Below, in pieces: positions 53,475 to 63,058 of a stretch of DNA of 64,000 nt. The stretch lies in assembly GCF_947241125.1 (NCBI RefSeq), contig NZ_OX365700.1, positions 62,001-126,000 on the forward strand, written 5' to 3'. Within the stretch, counting starts at the first letter, position 1. Each line of letters begins with the position of its first letter. Below the pieces are notes generated by a model. It searched no databases, had not been told where the DNA came from, and saw only the letters and a list, made by a program, of their open reading frames with translations. A program made the translations under genes and the position numbers. The stretch comes from Nitrospira tepida. Its GTDB lineage: Bacteria > Nitrospirota > Nitrospiria > Nitrospirales > Nitrospiraceae.

Positions 53475-55861
53475 AGGACCACCCGCTTGCCGTCGAGGAG
53501 GCCGGCGGCGCCCGCCCGGGCGCCGCCGCTCGAACGATCACGATACCGGTTCAGGGGATGACCTGCGCCGCCTGCCAAGCGCGCGTGCAGCGCACCCTCG
53601 GACAACAACCAGGTGTCATCGAGGCCTCCGTCAACCTGATGATGAAGAGCGCGGCGGTCCGGTTCGATCCGGCCGCCACGTCGCCGGAAGACCTCGTCGC
53701 CGCGATCCGGGACACCGGCTACCAGGCCGATCTGCCCAGTCCCGCTTTGAGCGCGGTGGATGAGCAAGAGACGCGGGATAAGGCGCAGGCGGAAGAATTC
53801 CTGTCGCTCAAGCGCAAGGCGATCTGGAGCGGTCTGGCCGGAACGGTGGCGATGGTCCTGTCGATGCCCCTGATGGCCGGCATGACCGAACATGGGCCGA
53901 CTGCCGATCCCTTCATGCGGTGGGCTATGGAGCGCTTGACCCCGGTGCTGCGCGGCGCCGCGCCGTGGCTCTACGGCATCGAGCCGAGGGTTCTGTCCCT
54001 CGCCCTGTTGGGCGTGACGCTCGGCGTGATGGTCTGGGCGGGGCGCCACTTTTATCTTCGCGCCTGGTCGGCGTTCCGCCACCATTCGGCGGACATGAAT
54101 ACCTTGGTCGCCGTGGGCACGGGCGCGGCCTTTCTGTACAGCGCGCTCGCAACCGTCGCGCCCGGCCTGTTCATCGAGCGGGGTCTCGCCCCGGATGTCT
54201 ACTACGAGGCGGTGATCCTCATCATCGCCCTGATCCTGACCGGCCACATGATGGAGGCCCGGGCGAAACGCCAAACCTCCGCCGCCCTTCAACGGCTGGT
54301 CTCCCTGCAGCCGAAGACCGCGCGGGTCCTGCGCGACGGGATGGAGCAGACCCTGCCGGTCGGGACCGTCGGGGCAGGAGACCTAGTGGTCGTGCGGCCG
54401 GGCGAGCGGATTCCGGTGGACGGCACGATCATCGACGGGACAAGCAGCGTGGACGAATCGATGCTCACCGGAGAAGCCATGCCGGTGGACAAGCGCGCTG
54501 GCGATGCGGTGATCGGCGGGACGATCAATAAGACCGGCGCGTTTCAGTACCGGGCGACAACGGTCGGGGCAGCAAGCGTCTTGTCCCAAATCGTGACCTT
54601 GATGCGCGACGCCCAGAGCTCGCGCGCGCCGATTCAGAAGTTGGCCGATCGCGTGAGCGCGGTCTTCGTCCCGGTGGTGCTGTCGCTCGCGGTCGCCACC
54701 TTCGTCGTCTGGTTCGTGACCGCGGAGACGGCTCCGGCCGTGAGGGCCTTCGCGGCTTCCGTCGCTGTGCTGATCATTGCCTGCCCCTGCGCCATGGGAC
54801 TCGCCGTACCGACCGCGGTCATGGTGGCGACCGGGAAGGGCGCCGAGCTCGGCATCCTGATCAAAGGGGGCGAGGCGTTGCAGCGCATCGGCGGTGTGAC
54901 GGCCGTCGTGTTGGACAAGACCGGCACCATCACGGAGGGGCAACCCACCGTCACCGACTATGTGGGCGCGAAAGCGGCGCCCTGGCCGAACCGCGAGGTG
55001 CTTCGACTGGTGGCGTCGCTCGAGCGGTCGTCGGAACATCCAGTAGCCGAGGCGATTGTCCGGTATGCCGCGGAACAGTCGCTCGTGCTGAGCCGAGCTG
55101 AGAACTTTCAGGCCGTGACCGGCCAGGGGGCGAGCGGCTGGATCGACGGCATATCGGTCCTGGTCGGCAACGAAGGCTTGATGGCGGCCTCCGGTGTGGC
55201 GACCGACGAGCTGCGGGAGGAGGCCGAGCGCCTGGCGGAGGCAGGCAAGACTCCGATGTTCATCGCGGTCGACGGGCGGCTCGCCGGTCTGATCGCCGTG
55301 GCCGACCGGATCAAGCCGACGTCCCGGGAAGCGGTGAAACGGATGAAACGGCTCGGGCTTCAGGTGGCCATGCTCACTGGCGATCACCGGCGCACCGCGG
55401 AGACCGTGGCCGCCCAGGCCGGAATTGATCGTGTCGTCGCACGGGTCTCGCCAGAGGGGAAGGTGGCGGAGATCACGCGTCTCCAGAAGGAGGGAGCGAC
55501 CGTGGCGATGGTCGGCGACGGAATCAACGATGCGCCGGCTCTGGCGCAGGCGGACGTGGGCATCGCCGTCGGCGCCGGCACCGACATCGCGATCGAGGCG
55601 AGCGACGTGACGTTGATGCGCTCGGACCTGCGGAGCGCGGTCACCGCGATTGAATTGTCCAGACGCACGATGAGGACGATGAAACAGAACCTGTTCTGGG
55701 CCTTCGCCTACAACGTGGTCGGGATTCCGGTGGCGGCCGGACTCCTCTACCCGGCCTTCGGGCTCCTGCTGAGCCCGATTCTCGCGAGCGCCGCCATGGC
55801 GTTCAGCTCTGTCAGCGTGGTGGCCAACAGCCTGCGTCTCCAATATGCGGACATCCGGTAG
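53459..55861 (+). CDS. copA: Copper-translocating P1B-type ATPase
   Basis: An 800-residue Cu(I) exporter from the ATG at 53459 (AAAGGAGG site). One N-terminal HMA domain with GMTCAACQ (Cys36, Cys39), eight membrane helices, CPC at 442-444, phosphorylation site DKTGT with Asp486, the SEHPVAEAI motif, and [10 protein letters not shown]. The copper-group signatures are present: YNVVGIP in helix 7 and MAFSSVSVV in helix 8. Pumps Cu(I) from the cytoplasm to the periplasm, either for detoxification or to supply cuproproteins. Confidence 0.96.
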   Translation: METALKDHPLAVEEAGGARPGAAARTITIPVQGMTCAACQARVQRTLGQQPGVIEASVNLMMKSAAVRFDPAATSPEDLVAAIRDTGYQADLPSPALSAVDEQETRDKAQAEEFLSLKRKAIWSGLAGTVAMVLSMPLMAGMTEHGPTADPFMRWAMERLTPVLRGAAPWLYGIEPRVLSLALLGVTLGVMVWAGRHFYLRAWSAFRHHSADMNTLVAVGTGAAFLYSALATVAPGLFIERGLAPDVYYEAVILIIALILTGHMMEARAKRQTSAALQRLVSLQPKTARVLRDGMEQTLPVGTVGAGDLVVVRPGERIPVDGTIIDGTSSVDESMLTGEAMPVDKRAGDAVIGGTINKTGAFQYRATTVGAASVLSQIVTLMRDAQSSRAPIQKLADRVSAVFVPVVLSLAVATFVVWFVTAETAPAVRAFAASVAVLIIACPCAMGLAVPTAVMVATGKGAELGILIKGGEALQRIGGVTAVVLDKTGTITEGQPTVTDYVGAKAAPWPNREVLRLVASLERSSEHPVAEAIVRYAAEQSLVLSRAENFQAVTGQGASGWIDGISVLVGNEGLMAASGVATDELREEAERLAEAGKTPMFIAVDGRLAGLIAVADRIKPTSREAVKRMKRLGLQVAMLTGDHRRTAETVAAQAGIDRVVARVSPEGKVAEITRLQKEGATVAMVGDGINDAPALAQADVGIAVGAGTDIAIEASDVTLMRSDLRSAVTAIELSRRTMRTMKQNLFWAFAYNVVGIPVAAGLLYPAFGLLLSPILASAAMAFSSVSVVANSLRLQYADIR

Positions 55862-55873
55862 GGGATCACCGGA

Positions 55874-55891
55874 CTGCCGATATGTCGGCAG
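55874..55891 (+). terminator. Small hairpin after copA
   Basis: CTGCCGA-TATG-TCGGCAG just 13 bp after the copA stop. No U-run, so a weak or Rho-assisted terminator. Confidence 0.4.
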
Positions 55892-56100
55892 TTGCCGATA
55901 GGACGGCGGGCTGGCCTTCGGCACCGCGGGTTTTTCCTCGCTGAATTGCAAGAGAAATGGAAGAGAATCGTCTATGTGATCGCGGAGTTGGAAGCTCGAT
56001 GGATTCGTGAACCACACATGGAACGGCGATTGCTGATGACTCAGGGCATGAGTCATCGAGTTCCATCACAACCACGATCTTTCAAGTAAGGAGGTGTGAG

Positions 56101-56601
56101 ATGCAAGCGCTGTTCAAGACGGACGAGTCCTGGTCTCCTGTGGTGCTGCGGCTGATGTTGGCGACGGTCATGTTCCCGCACGGCGCGCAAAAGTTGTTGG
56201 GCTGGTTCGGCGGCCACGGATTCGAAGGGACGCTCGGGTTCTTTACGCAACAGATGGGATTGCCCTGGCTCGTCGCGTTTCTCGTCATCATCGGCGAGTC
56301 CCTCGGCAGCCTGGCGTTGGCCGCCGGCCTGTTGACGCGGTTCACGGCGGCGAGCTTCATCGTGATCATGCTCGGCGCGATCGTAACCTCCCATCTGCCG
56401 CACGGCTTTTTCATGAACTGGTTCGGCCAGCAGCAGGGGGAAGGATTTGAATATCACCTGCTCGTGATCGGGATGAGCGCCGCGCTGGTGTTGACCGGCG
56501 GAGGAGCCTGGTCCCTCGACCGGGTCATCGCGCGATGGTTCGGCGCCGAGCGCCACTATGCCCCGCGGCCGCTCCATGAGGCCCATCACCACATCGGCTG
56601 A
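56101..56601 (+). CDS. DoxX family membrane protein
   Basis: A 166-residue protein with four membrane helices: VVLRLMLATVMFPHGAQKLLGWFGG, LPWLVAFLVIIGESLGSLALAAGLLTRF, ASFIVIMLGAIV and LLVIGMSAALVLTGGGAWSLDRVI. This is the DoxX fold. Relatives are quinol-linked or redox-stress membrane proteins. The start follows AAGGAGGTG. It has a His-rich tail (EAHHHI) that could bind metal. Confidence 0.9.
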   Translation: MQALFKTDESWSPVVLRLMLATVMFPHGAQKLLGWFGGHGFEGTLGFFTQQMGLPWLVAFLVIIGESLGSLALAAGLLTRFTAASFIVIMLGAIVTSHLPHGFFMNWFGQQQGEGFEYHLLVIGMSAALVLTGGGAWSLDRVIARWFGAERHYAPRPLHEAHHHIG

Positions 56602-56656
56602 CAGTCAGGACGACGGTCCGCCATTCCACAAAGCCATCATGAAAGGAGAAGGTAAG

Positions 56657-57616
56657 ATGACCCCTGTCAAGTCAAGAGAAGAGAATCCGAGCCGCAGGCC
56701 GATCGGGTCGCTCGCCGGAGCGATGGTGCTGAGCCTGCTGTTGGCTGCATCCCCCGCCCTGGCCGATGAGGGCGGCAAGCACAGCCACGGCCCCGGCACC
56801 CACATGAAGGTCAGCGGGGAGGTGACGGCCATTCAGTCCGACCTGATCACGATCAAGACTCCCTGGGGACAGATGCGGGTGGCCTCCAAGACGGCTCCCA
56901 AGAATCTCGAAGTGGGAGAACAGGTCGAGATGTCGGTGAACGAAAACAACGTCGTGATCGACCTGCACCGAAAGGGCGATCCGGCCCACAAGCACCGGTT
57001 CGTCACGGGCAAACTGGCTTATGCCTCGAAGGATCGGAAAGAGATCAAGCTCTGGACGCCGGAGGGCGAGAAGACCTTCGACGTGCAAAGCGGCCGGTCC
57101 CAGTTGGCGGGCATCGAGGAGGGCACGCCCATCTCCGTCGAACTCAATGAGGCCGGGAAGGTCATCGATATTCATAAGATGAACGTGGAGATGACCTTTG
57201 ACGAACAGCCGAAGACCAAGGCTGGCTACCACATCACCGTGCATGGGGTGGTCGATCGGATTCAAGGGCCGATGGTGGCCGTCAAGGCGCCAGGCGGCGA
57301 CTATTGGCTCAACGCCAAGACTTTGCCGAAGGACATCAAGGCCGGCGACGAGATCACGCTTTGGGTCAACGAGGAAAACATAGTCGTGGACCACCACCAG
57401 AAGGGCCATGACAAGGCCCATCGGCTGGTCACGGGCAAGCTGGTCTATGTCGGCAAGATGAAGAAGGAGATCAAGCTCTGGACGCCCGAAGGGGAGAAGG
57501 TGTTCCCGCTCGAACGGATCGAAGTCAAGGCCAAGCCGATCGAGGAAGGCAGCCGCGTCACGATCGAGCTGAACGAAAGCGGCGCGGTGACGGATATTTG
57601 GAAAGCCGGGTCGTAA
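56657..57616 (+). CDS. Exported protein with two tandem repeats
   Basis: A 319-residue exported protein (signal peptide ending PALADE). Two homologous halves each contain a VVDLH/VVDHH segment, a VTGKLAY or VTGKLVY strand, and KEIKLWTPEGEK. The halves run about 45-175 and 195-318. The region after the signal peptide is His-rich (GGKHSHGPGTH). The beta-rich repeats look like small barrel domains. Not recognised; perhaps a periplasmic metal-binding or stress protein, given its neighbours. Confidence 0.75.
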   Translation: MTPVKSREENPSRRPIGSLAGAMVLSLLLAASPALADEGGKHSHGPGTHMKVSGEVTAIQSDLITIKTPWGQMRVASKTAPKNLEVGEQVEMSVNENNVVIDLHRKGDPAHKHRFVTGKLAYASKDRKEIKLWTPEGEKTFDVQSGRSQLAGIEEGTPISVELNEAGKVIDIHKMNVEMTFDEQPKTKAGYHITVHGVVDRIQGPMVAVKAPGGDYWLNAKTLPKDIKAGDEITLWVNEENIVVDHHQKGHDKAHRLVTGKLVYVGKMKKEIKLWTPEGEKVFPLERIEVKAKPIEEGSRVTIELNESGAVTDIWKAGS

Positions 57617-57639
57617 CTGTTCGGCGGTCGTTTTCTCAT

Positions 57640-57668
57640 GGGCCGCGCCACGACGAGTGGCGCGGCCC
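57640..57668 (+). terminator. Perfect 12-bp hairpin
   Basis: GGGCCGCGCCAC-GACGA-GTGGCGCGGCCC, 24 bp after the two-repeat gene. The following sequence is not U-rich. Confidence 0.5.
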
Positions 57669-58039
57669 ACGCTCGTAAGATCGTTGGTCCCCAGTGACAG
57701 AGCCATTTGAGAGACCCCTCGGCCTCTGTCACGCCGTTATCCTGATTCCCCCCAAGCCATCCTCCTCTACTCCGAACGCATCCGTTCTCTGGCATCTTGC
57801 GAGCCTCTTCGTTACCTTGAGGGTATTGGTCGATGGGCGAGATCAAGGGAGAGGGGAAGGCCGCCCCGCGGTTGGTCCCGCGCTCCCGGAACGCGCGCCC
57901 TCAGAAGGGCCTCGTTCGACGGCCGCAATCGGCCCAATCACGGGGCGTCTTCCCGGGGAGAACGTCCAATCAGCGAGTTCGCGGGGCGCATTGGCGCGTA
58001 TATCGACAACCAAGGTCGGAGCCTGACGGCCCCCTTGTC
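57669..58039. other. Gene-free interval
   Basis: No convincing gene is seen between the terminator hairpin and the small HTH gene. One frame encodes EFAGRIGAYIDNQGRSLTAP before 58040, possibly a gene remnant (for example of a toxin partner), but it has no start and no recognised family. Confidence 0.3.
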
Positions 58040-58065
58040 GAAGGGTAGATTTTCGACTACCCTTC
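58040..58065. other. Perfect inverted repeat before the antitoxin-like gene
   Basis: GAAGGGTAG (58040-58048) and CTACCCTTC (58057-58065). It ends 20 bp before the ATG at 58086, a usual place for an antitoxin auto-operator. Confidence 0.5.
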
Positions 58066-58085
58066 GGTCCGCACAGGAGACAGTC

Positions 58086-58379
58086 ATGAAAAGGAGCAAA
58101 GCCTATCAGCCGGAGCTGATTCAGAGCCTGCGCAATCCGCGTGAGGCCGAAGAATATTTGAACGCGGCATTGGAAGAAGACGATCCCGAGTTGTTTCTGT
58201 TGGCGCTCAGAAACGTGACGGAGGCGCAGGGAGGCGTGACGCAACTCGCCCGGAAAACCAAACTCAACCGCGAAAGCCTGTACAAGATGCTCTCGGAGCG
58301 CGGGAATCCTGAACTGAAGAGTCTCGACAGGCTACTCCACGCCATGGGATTTCGCCTCGCGGTTGCAGCGAACCGCTAA
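58086..58379 (+). CDS. HTH antitoxin-like protein (addiction-module type)
   Basis: A 97-residue protein: YQPELIQSLRNPREAEEYLNAALEE start, then an HTH (GVTQLARKTKLNRESLYKMLSERGNPELKSL). This matches the probable addiction-module antidote family that pairs with RelE/HigB-like toxins. No toxin gene is visible upstream, where it would usually be, so it is an orphan or the partner has decayed. Confidence 0.85.
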   Translation: MKRSKAYQPELIQSLRNPREAEEYLNAALEEDDPELFLLALRNVTEAQGGVTQLARKTKLNRESLYKMLSERGNPELKSLDRLLHAMGFRLAVAANR

Positions 58380-58426
58380 ACGGTGAGCACGATGTACCTG
58401 GGAGAAGCGACGTAGGTCTGATGTAG

Positions 58427-58447
58427 GATTGCAAGACCTGACCCTCA
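58427..58447. repeat. REP-like element end, copy 1
   Basis: GATTGCAAGACCTGACCCT, reverse complement of the AGGTCTTG-containing strings at 59490 and 60577. It replaces the start region of the beta-barrel gene that follows. Confidence 0.6.
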
Positions 58448-59449
58448 TCAGCGTCGTCCCGCCCCGATCCTCTCCGCCGTCTGCCTCAGCCTCCTGCTCG
58501 CAAGCCCGTGGGCAGCGCCGGTGGTCATGGGTACCGAACTCGATGAGGAGCTCGCTTCCCTGCGCGCGCCGTGGTTCACCGGGACTCTGCTTTCGAGTCG
58601 CGGGAGCACCCTCGACCGGGGACATGCTGTCGTCGAACCCTACCTCTATTTCACGCAGTACGGCGGGCTCTACAATGACACGTGGCGCCTGCAATCGGCG
58701 AACAACTTCCGCACAATCGTTCAGCAGAACTATCTCATCTACGGCCTCACCGACCGCATCGATCTCGAACTGGCCCCGCAATGGCTCAGCAATCGTTCAC
58801 AGGGGCAGTCTTCCACGGGATTCGGAGATTTCCGGTCGCGCTCGGATTTCAAGCACTGAGGGGCCGGCCCGGCTCGTGGGTTCCGGCGATCAGGCTTTGG
58901 GTGCAGGAGATGTTTCCGACGGGACGCTTCGAGAATCTGGACCCGATCAAAGCGAGCGTCGAAGCGACCGGAGGGGGATCCTTCGCCACGACCTTCGGCG
59001 CCGGAGTCCAGAACCTGTTCCATCTCGGCGGCGACCATTTCCTTCGCTACCGTTTCAATCTGACTCATAGCCTGTACATGCCCGTCGACGTGACCGGGTT
59101 CAACGCCTATGGAGGCGGTTTCGGGACGGATGGACGGGTTCACCCGGGATCGGTCACGACGCTGACGGCGGCCGCCGAGTACACGCTCACGCGTCATTGG
59201 GTGCTCGCGCTCGACATCGGCTTTCAGATCATCCAGGCGACTCGCTTTTCCGGAACGCCGGGAATCGGCCCGACAGGTGAACCGGCGGTCACCGGCAGGG
59301 GATCAGGCGATGTGCTGAGCGTGGCGCCGGCCGTGGAATATCTCTATAACGAACACGTCGGCTTGATCGCCGGCCCCTGGTTCAGCGTAAGAGGCAGGAA
59401 CACGTCCGACTTCTTCGGGATGGTGGCCGCGATCTACCTGTTTCTGTAA
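58428..59449 (+). pseudogene. Outer-membrane beta-barrel-like protein, start lost and frameshifted
   Basis: The coding frame can be followed from a signal-peptide-like stretch (ILSAVCLSLLLASPWAAP) but has no ATG, GTG or TTG before it because the REP-like sequence abuts it; a GTG at 58521 is past the signal. A second lesion at about 58834 (GATTTCCGGTC instead of GATTTCCCGGTC) shifts the frame. After correction the protein continues FQALRGRPGSWVPAIRLWVQEMFPTG to YNEHVGLIAGPWFSVRGR and a terminal aromatic LYLFL-like strand. Alternating strands suggest a barrel of about 310 residues. Confidence 0.75.
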
Positions 59450-59489
59450 GCCCGTCGGAGCGGGCGTCTCCTGCTTGCTGAATCTAGAT

Positions 59490-59517
59490 GGGGTCGGGTC
59501 TTGCAATCACACATTGC
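59490..59517. repeat. REP-like element end, copy 2
   Basis: GGGGTCGGGTCTTGCAATC then ACACATTGC, just after the beta-barrel gene. Such strings are common at ends of REP/Y1-transposase-associated repeats. Confidence 0.6.
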
Positions 59518-59606
59518 ACGGCGTGTGGCTGTCCAGCCTGCCTACCATTCGGTCCTAGCTTCTCACTCCCCTCGCTTCTCCGGGATCGCGCGTACGGGAC
59601 ACATTC

Positions 59607-59918
59607 TTAGGCTGCGCCTTTTCTCGGTGGGCGATGTAACGCCTCGGCCACTGCACGGGGATTGCGAGCTGCGACGCGAAGTAGAGCGAGCGCCGGACCT
59701 TCAGGCCTTCGCCGTCCCTGTTCCCAGTTACGGAGCGTCGCGATGCTGACACCGATCATTAAGGCAAATTCGGCCTGCGATGCCTTGAGCTTCTCCCGGA
59801 TGCTCTTCACATCGGCCGGACGAAAGGTGGTGACGCGAGCAGGCTTCAGCGTGCCTCGACGAATGCGTCCGGCTTGCCGGATGCTGGTCAGCAGCTCTTG
59901 AAATGCCGTGTCCTTCAT
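59607..59918 (-). CDS. HigA/NadS-like antitoxin
   Basis: A 103-residue protein with a C-terminal XRE-type HTH (IREKLKASQAEFALMIGVS, ATLRNWEQGRRRPEGPA). The N-terminal about 35 residues would cover the toxin. It follows the toxin gene with a four-base overlap, toxin first, as in higBA loci. Ribosome site GGAGGG. Confidence 0.9.
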   Translation of the reverse strand: MKDTAFQELLTSIRQAGRIRRGTLKPARVTTFRPADVKSIREKLKASQAEFALMIGVSIATLRNWEQGRRRPEGPALALLRVAARNPRAVAEALHRPPRKGAA

Positions 59919-60232
59919 GAGAATTCCCTCCGAACGAGCTTGGCCAACACCTTGAGTTGGTCTGCCGTGAGGTCGCCCTGCTCGTTCTTTGCATAGAGGT
60001 ACAACATATAAAACGTCTGGCTTGCCGGCTCCCAATAGTAGATGAGGCGGACCCCGCCTCGTTTGCCTCGCCCCTCCGCCGCCCATCGGAGTTTGCGCAG
60101 TCCCGCGCCACCTTGAATGATGGGGCCTTGCGTGGGCCGCAGCAACAATGCCAATTGCAGCGCCCGATAGCTCTCGTCGTCTAGCTGACGCCGCACCGCG
60201 GCGGTAAACACCGGAGTCTCCACAAACCGCAT
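59915..60232 (-). CDS. RelE/HigB-like toxin
   Basis: A 105-residue protein from the ATG at 60232. It has the compact RelE-fold pattern: MRFVETPVFTAAVRRQLDDE, GLRKLRWAAEGRGKRGGVRLIYYW and FYMLYLYAKNEQGDLTADQLKVL. It would be an mRNA endonuclease, bound by the antitoxin encoded downstream. Complete and apparently functional. Confidence 0.9.
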   Translation of the reverse strand: MRFVETPVFTAAVRRQLDDESYRALQLALLLRPTQGPIIQGGAGLRKLRWAAEGRGKRGGVRLIYYWEPASQTFYMLYLYAKNEQGDLTADQLKVLAKLVRREFS

Positions 60233-60472
60233 GGAGAATGGTACGCCATTGGCGCACACTGTAGCAAGACGCAGTTGCAAGCTGGAGTGGCGGTCCAGCC
60301 TGCTTCGTCATTCGCGATGAGCCAGCGGTAGGCTTGCACAGTCGAATGAGCCCTGGGGCCACTTCGGGTATTGCAACCCGACAACCGGATCGAGGTTGCG
60401 GACGGATGCCGCTCGCCGGCCGGTGTCTGGAGCACCTTGACCCAGATGCCTGATTGATGCATGTTCATGCAT

Positions 60473-60577
60473 ATGCGTACGACGCTGAACATCGACGACC
60501 AGCTCATGAAGCGGGCGGCACAGCTCACCGGGGTGCACGAAAAAACTCAGCTTGTGCGCCTGGGCATTGGGAATTAG
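60473..60577 (+). pseudogene. vapB: VapB-type antitoxin truncated by a REP-like repeat
   Basis: MRTTLNIDDQLMKRAAQLTG then VHEKTQLVRLGIGN: the first about 30 residues of a VapB antitoxin. The usual length is 65-85, and the toxin-binding C-terminus is absent. The TAG stop runs straight into the REP-like sequence at 60577. No vapC toxin follows. Confidence 0.75.
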
Positions 60578-60603
60578 GGTCAGGTCTTGTCATCACACAT
60601 TGC
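60577..60603. repeat. REP-like element end, copy 3
   Basis: GGGTCAGGTCTTGTCATCAC then ACATTGC, immediately after the truncated vapB. Same sequence family as 59490-59517. Confidence 0.6.
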
Positions 60604-60746
60604 GTGTGGGTGGCAGGCCAATCAGCGTGATTCGTCATTGCGTCAAGCCCCCCGTAACACTTCTCGTCCCTGCTCCCCACACAGCGCTCCATCTCGTCCC
60701 CGGAGTGATGAATCCGCCTCCGACTTTGCAGTAGACTTGCCACGCT

Positions 60747-61207
60747 ATGAAGAAGCTGCCGGTCGCACGCTCTGGGTTCGTCCTCGTCCTGGTGGTCCTG
60801 GTGAATGCGGGAATGGTCTGGGCGCAATCGCATGACGCCTCGGATGACGACCCGTCACGGCATGAGGCGATGGTGACGTTCATCCAAGACAGGGCCGCCG
60901 AGTGCCGTCCATTCCCGAGCCACGAGTATCGGGACGGAGATCGAAGTGAGACCCGGGGTGAAGAGGAACGGTCAGCGACAAGCGACGCAGTACGGGGGCA
61001 GGAGGGCATCACTGAGCCACGGCCGTCTATCAACGATGGCGTGAAGGTGGCGGAGGACATGCGGTGCCGGCAGTGTCGGAGGAAATGCGCGGCGGACAGT
61101 CTGCGGTGCCGGAGCCAGTGCGCGGGCGACGCGCCTGTTTGGTCCATTGCCAAGAGCGAACAGAGAAGTGCGAGGCCCTGTGCAAGCAGCTCTTTCAGTG
61201 CGAGTGA
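60747..61207 (+). pseudogene. Exported Cys-rich protein, frameshifted copy
   Basis: A signal peptide (FVLVLVVLVNAGMVWAQ) precedes a hydrophilic region and a Cys-rich end. CRQCRRKCAADSLRCRSQCAGD is in frame, then one missing base (GGCGACGCGCC against GGCGATAGCGCC in the copy at 62931) shifts it. The corrected end reads CQERTEKCEALCKQLFQCE with a stop at 61205-61207. Regular C-x3-C spacing suggests disulfides or metal binding. Confidence 0.7.
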
Positions 61208-61280
61208 CCAATCGACTCTTGATTGTCATCCTTCCTGTTCTCATAACACCTGTTCCCATTATTGGATGCAACAGAGTGAC

Positions 61281-61303
61281 TGAAGTCCTGTCATCACACG
61301 TTG
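61281..61303. repeat. REP-like element end, copy 4 (diverged)
   Basis: TGAAGTCCTGTCATCACACG then TTGC, a diverged version of the strings at 59490 and 60577. Confidence 0.45.
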
Positions 61304-61473
61304 CGCCGCACCCGGGGGACGTCTTCTCTGTCCCGCTCGATTAGCCGCTCTTCGCACGGCACCTTCTCCTGGGGTGATGGATACGCCGTCAATGTTGCAG
61401 TAGACTGCCTGCACCAGGCCGCCAAATCATTCCACAACCTTTCGAGATCTCAAACCCTCAAGAAGGAGTGGTC

Positions 61474-61704
61474 ATGCCGTATGTCAATATCCAGATTACC
61501 AAGGGTGCCACGAGAGCACAGAAAGCCCGTCTCGTGAGAGAGGTGACCGGTTCGCTTGTCCGGATCCTGGGCAAGCATCCAGAGCATACCCATATCGTGA
61601 TTCAAGAAATTGCAGAAGCCAACTGGGGGTTCTCGGGGTTATTGACGAACGATTGGAAGAAACAACGGTCCCGCAAGCAGATGAGAACGCGGAGCAAAAC
61701 CTGA
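61474..61704 (+). CDS. 4-oxalocrotonate tautomerase family protein
   Basis: A 76-residue protein starting MPYVNIQITKGATRAQKARL. Pro2 becomes the N-terminal catalytic base after Met removal. The start at 61474, not the ATG six bases earlier, is set by the AAGGAG site and by Pro2. The segment HTHIVIQEIAEANWGFSG matches the family. It would catalyse keto-enol tautomerisation; substrate unknown. Confidence 0.9.
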   Translation: MPYVNIQITKGATRAQKARLVREVTGSLVRILGKHPEHTHIVIQEIAEANWGFSGLLTNDWKKQRSRKQMRTRSKT

Positions 61705-61855
61705 TGCCACCCCACCCGATCGCGGCGCGTGGCAGCCCGTGTCTCCGCCCCGCTCCCTCAGTCGCCGATTCCCACGTCACCTGAGACCCGGCCGATCTGT
61801 GGCGGTATCGGTGACGAAGAGATCCCGGGCCTCTTGTTCTGCACCTCACGACCGG

Positions 61856-62842
61856 TCAGAACTCTTGCAACAATCTCCCCGCCCCTACTACTGCTCCTTG
61901 GATCCCCGTTTCCCGGAGGGCGTACCAAAAGATCACAGCGTTGATACCCAGGATAGGCATCCCGATCACCGGCTCCAGTTGTTCCGCCACATCGATCAAG
62001 CTCATATTCGTGCCACACTGGACGACGGCGTCCAGTGCATTGTCACGCGTGGCCAGCATGTCCAGTATGGCCTTCTCCTTGGCCCAGTCCGGAACATGTG
62101 CGATATGCAGAGCATTGGCGCAAGAAAAGCCTACGCTCGCCACCACCTCGAACCCCAGGTCTTGGAACATGCGCGTGGCGTGCTCGTTTCCTTTCTTGTC
62201 GAACGGTGTCAAGATCCCGATGCGCCTCGCCTGATACTTTCGCAGCGCGGCGACGACGGCCTCATGCCAGGTGGCCCATGGCAATCTCGAGTGCTCCTCG
62301 ATCTCAGCCATAGGTTCTTTTACTTGTTCGATGCCGCACAGAATATGTTCCAAGCTCATGCCCATAAGCATGTATTGCGGCTCCGCCAACAGCGCCGTAT
62401 CAACCGCGGCCTTCAATCCGCCCAAGAACTGCTTCTGATACTCCAAGAGATCTGCCTCGGTTTCTAACGTCGGCTTCGGCGTGATGACATTGGACGTGTG
62501 CAGGCCGACCCCTCTGAGTGTCTGTGGATTCCTGCCAATAATGCTCCAAAGCTCGTGCTCCATGCTGGTATTCGTAGCGGGGACAATCAGACCGAACTTT
62601 CTTCTGAAGCTCCTCACATCAGGATATCCGCGGGAGGAGTCGATCTCGCCGAAGTGTTCGGCTGTCCTGCCGTTGTGAATGACGCCGGAAGGAGCCAGAG
62701 CAGGCATCGGCGGACGGTTCACATCCGGTATGTTGATCGTCTTCCCGGACAGTGGGCCGATGACCTTCTGGGGTCCATGGTGGCTCGCGTGCTGATGCTC
62801 TCCCATCATGACCAGTGCCTCGCATTCGGCGACAGTTTTCAC
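61856..62842 (-). CDS. Maleate isomerase / Asp-Glu racemase superfamily protein
   Basis: A 328-residue protein. The core (about 75-325) has FGLIVPATNTSMEHELWSI, MSLEHILCGIEQVK with one Cys, RRIGILTPFDKKGNEHATRMF, and VVQCGTNMSLIDVAEQLE with the second catalytic Cys. The two-cysteine layout fits maleate cis-trans isomerase and arylmalonate decarboxylase relatives. The N-terminal about 70 residues are extra and may be partly untranslated. No pathway partner is adjacent apart from the tautomerase. Confidence 0.82.
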   Translation of the reverse strand: MKTVAECEALVMMGEHQHASHHGPQKVIGPLSGKTINIPDVNRPPMPALAPSGVIHNGRTAEHFGEIDSSRGYPDVRSFRRKFGLIVPATNTSMEHELWSIIGRNPQTLRGVGLHTSNVITPKPTLETEADLLEYQKQFLGGLKAAVDTALLAEPQYMLMGMSLEHILCGIEQVKEPMAEIEEHSRLPWATWHEAVVAALRKYQARRIGILTPFDKKGNEHATRMFQDLGFEVVASVGFSCANALHIAHVPDWAKEKAILDMLATRDNALDAVVQCGTNMSLIDVAEQLEPVIGMPILGINAVIFWYALRETGIQGAVVGAGRLLQEF

Positions 62843-62930
62843 CTGTACTCAACTCGGCTCTATAATAGTGGGCGGGAAAGTCCCTGAAAGGCAAGAGGGC
62901 ATAAGCAGTTGGTCCAGGTGACAGGCCGGG

Positions 62931-63058
62931 ATAAGTACGCGGCGGATAGTCTGATGTGCCGGAGCCAATGCGCGGGCGATAGCGCCTGTTTAGCCCTTTG
63001 CCAAGAGCGAACCGAGAAGTGCGAGGCCCTGTGCAAGCAGCTCTTTCAGTGCGAGTGA
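62931..63058 (+). pseudogene. 3' relic of the Cys-rich exported protein gene
   Basis: YAADSLMCRSQCAGDSACLA then LCQERTEKCEALCKQLFQCE to a stop at 63056-63058. About 85 percent identical in DNA to 61080-61207, but without the 5' half. It keeps the uninterrupted reading frame lost in the first copy. The two copies flank the tautomerase and isomerase genes as direct repeats. Confidence 0.75.

Noticed and set aside
54383-56056. A 557-codon minus-strand frame opposite copA
   Set aside because: It is antisense to the P-type ATPase, whose motifs are all intact. Sequence is His- and Arg-rich without domains.
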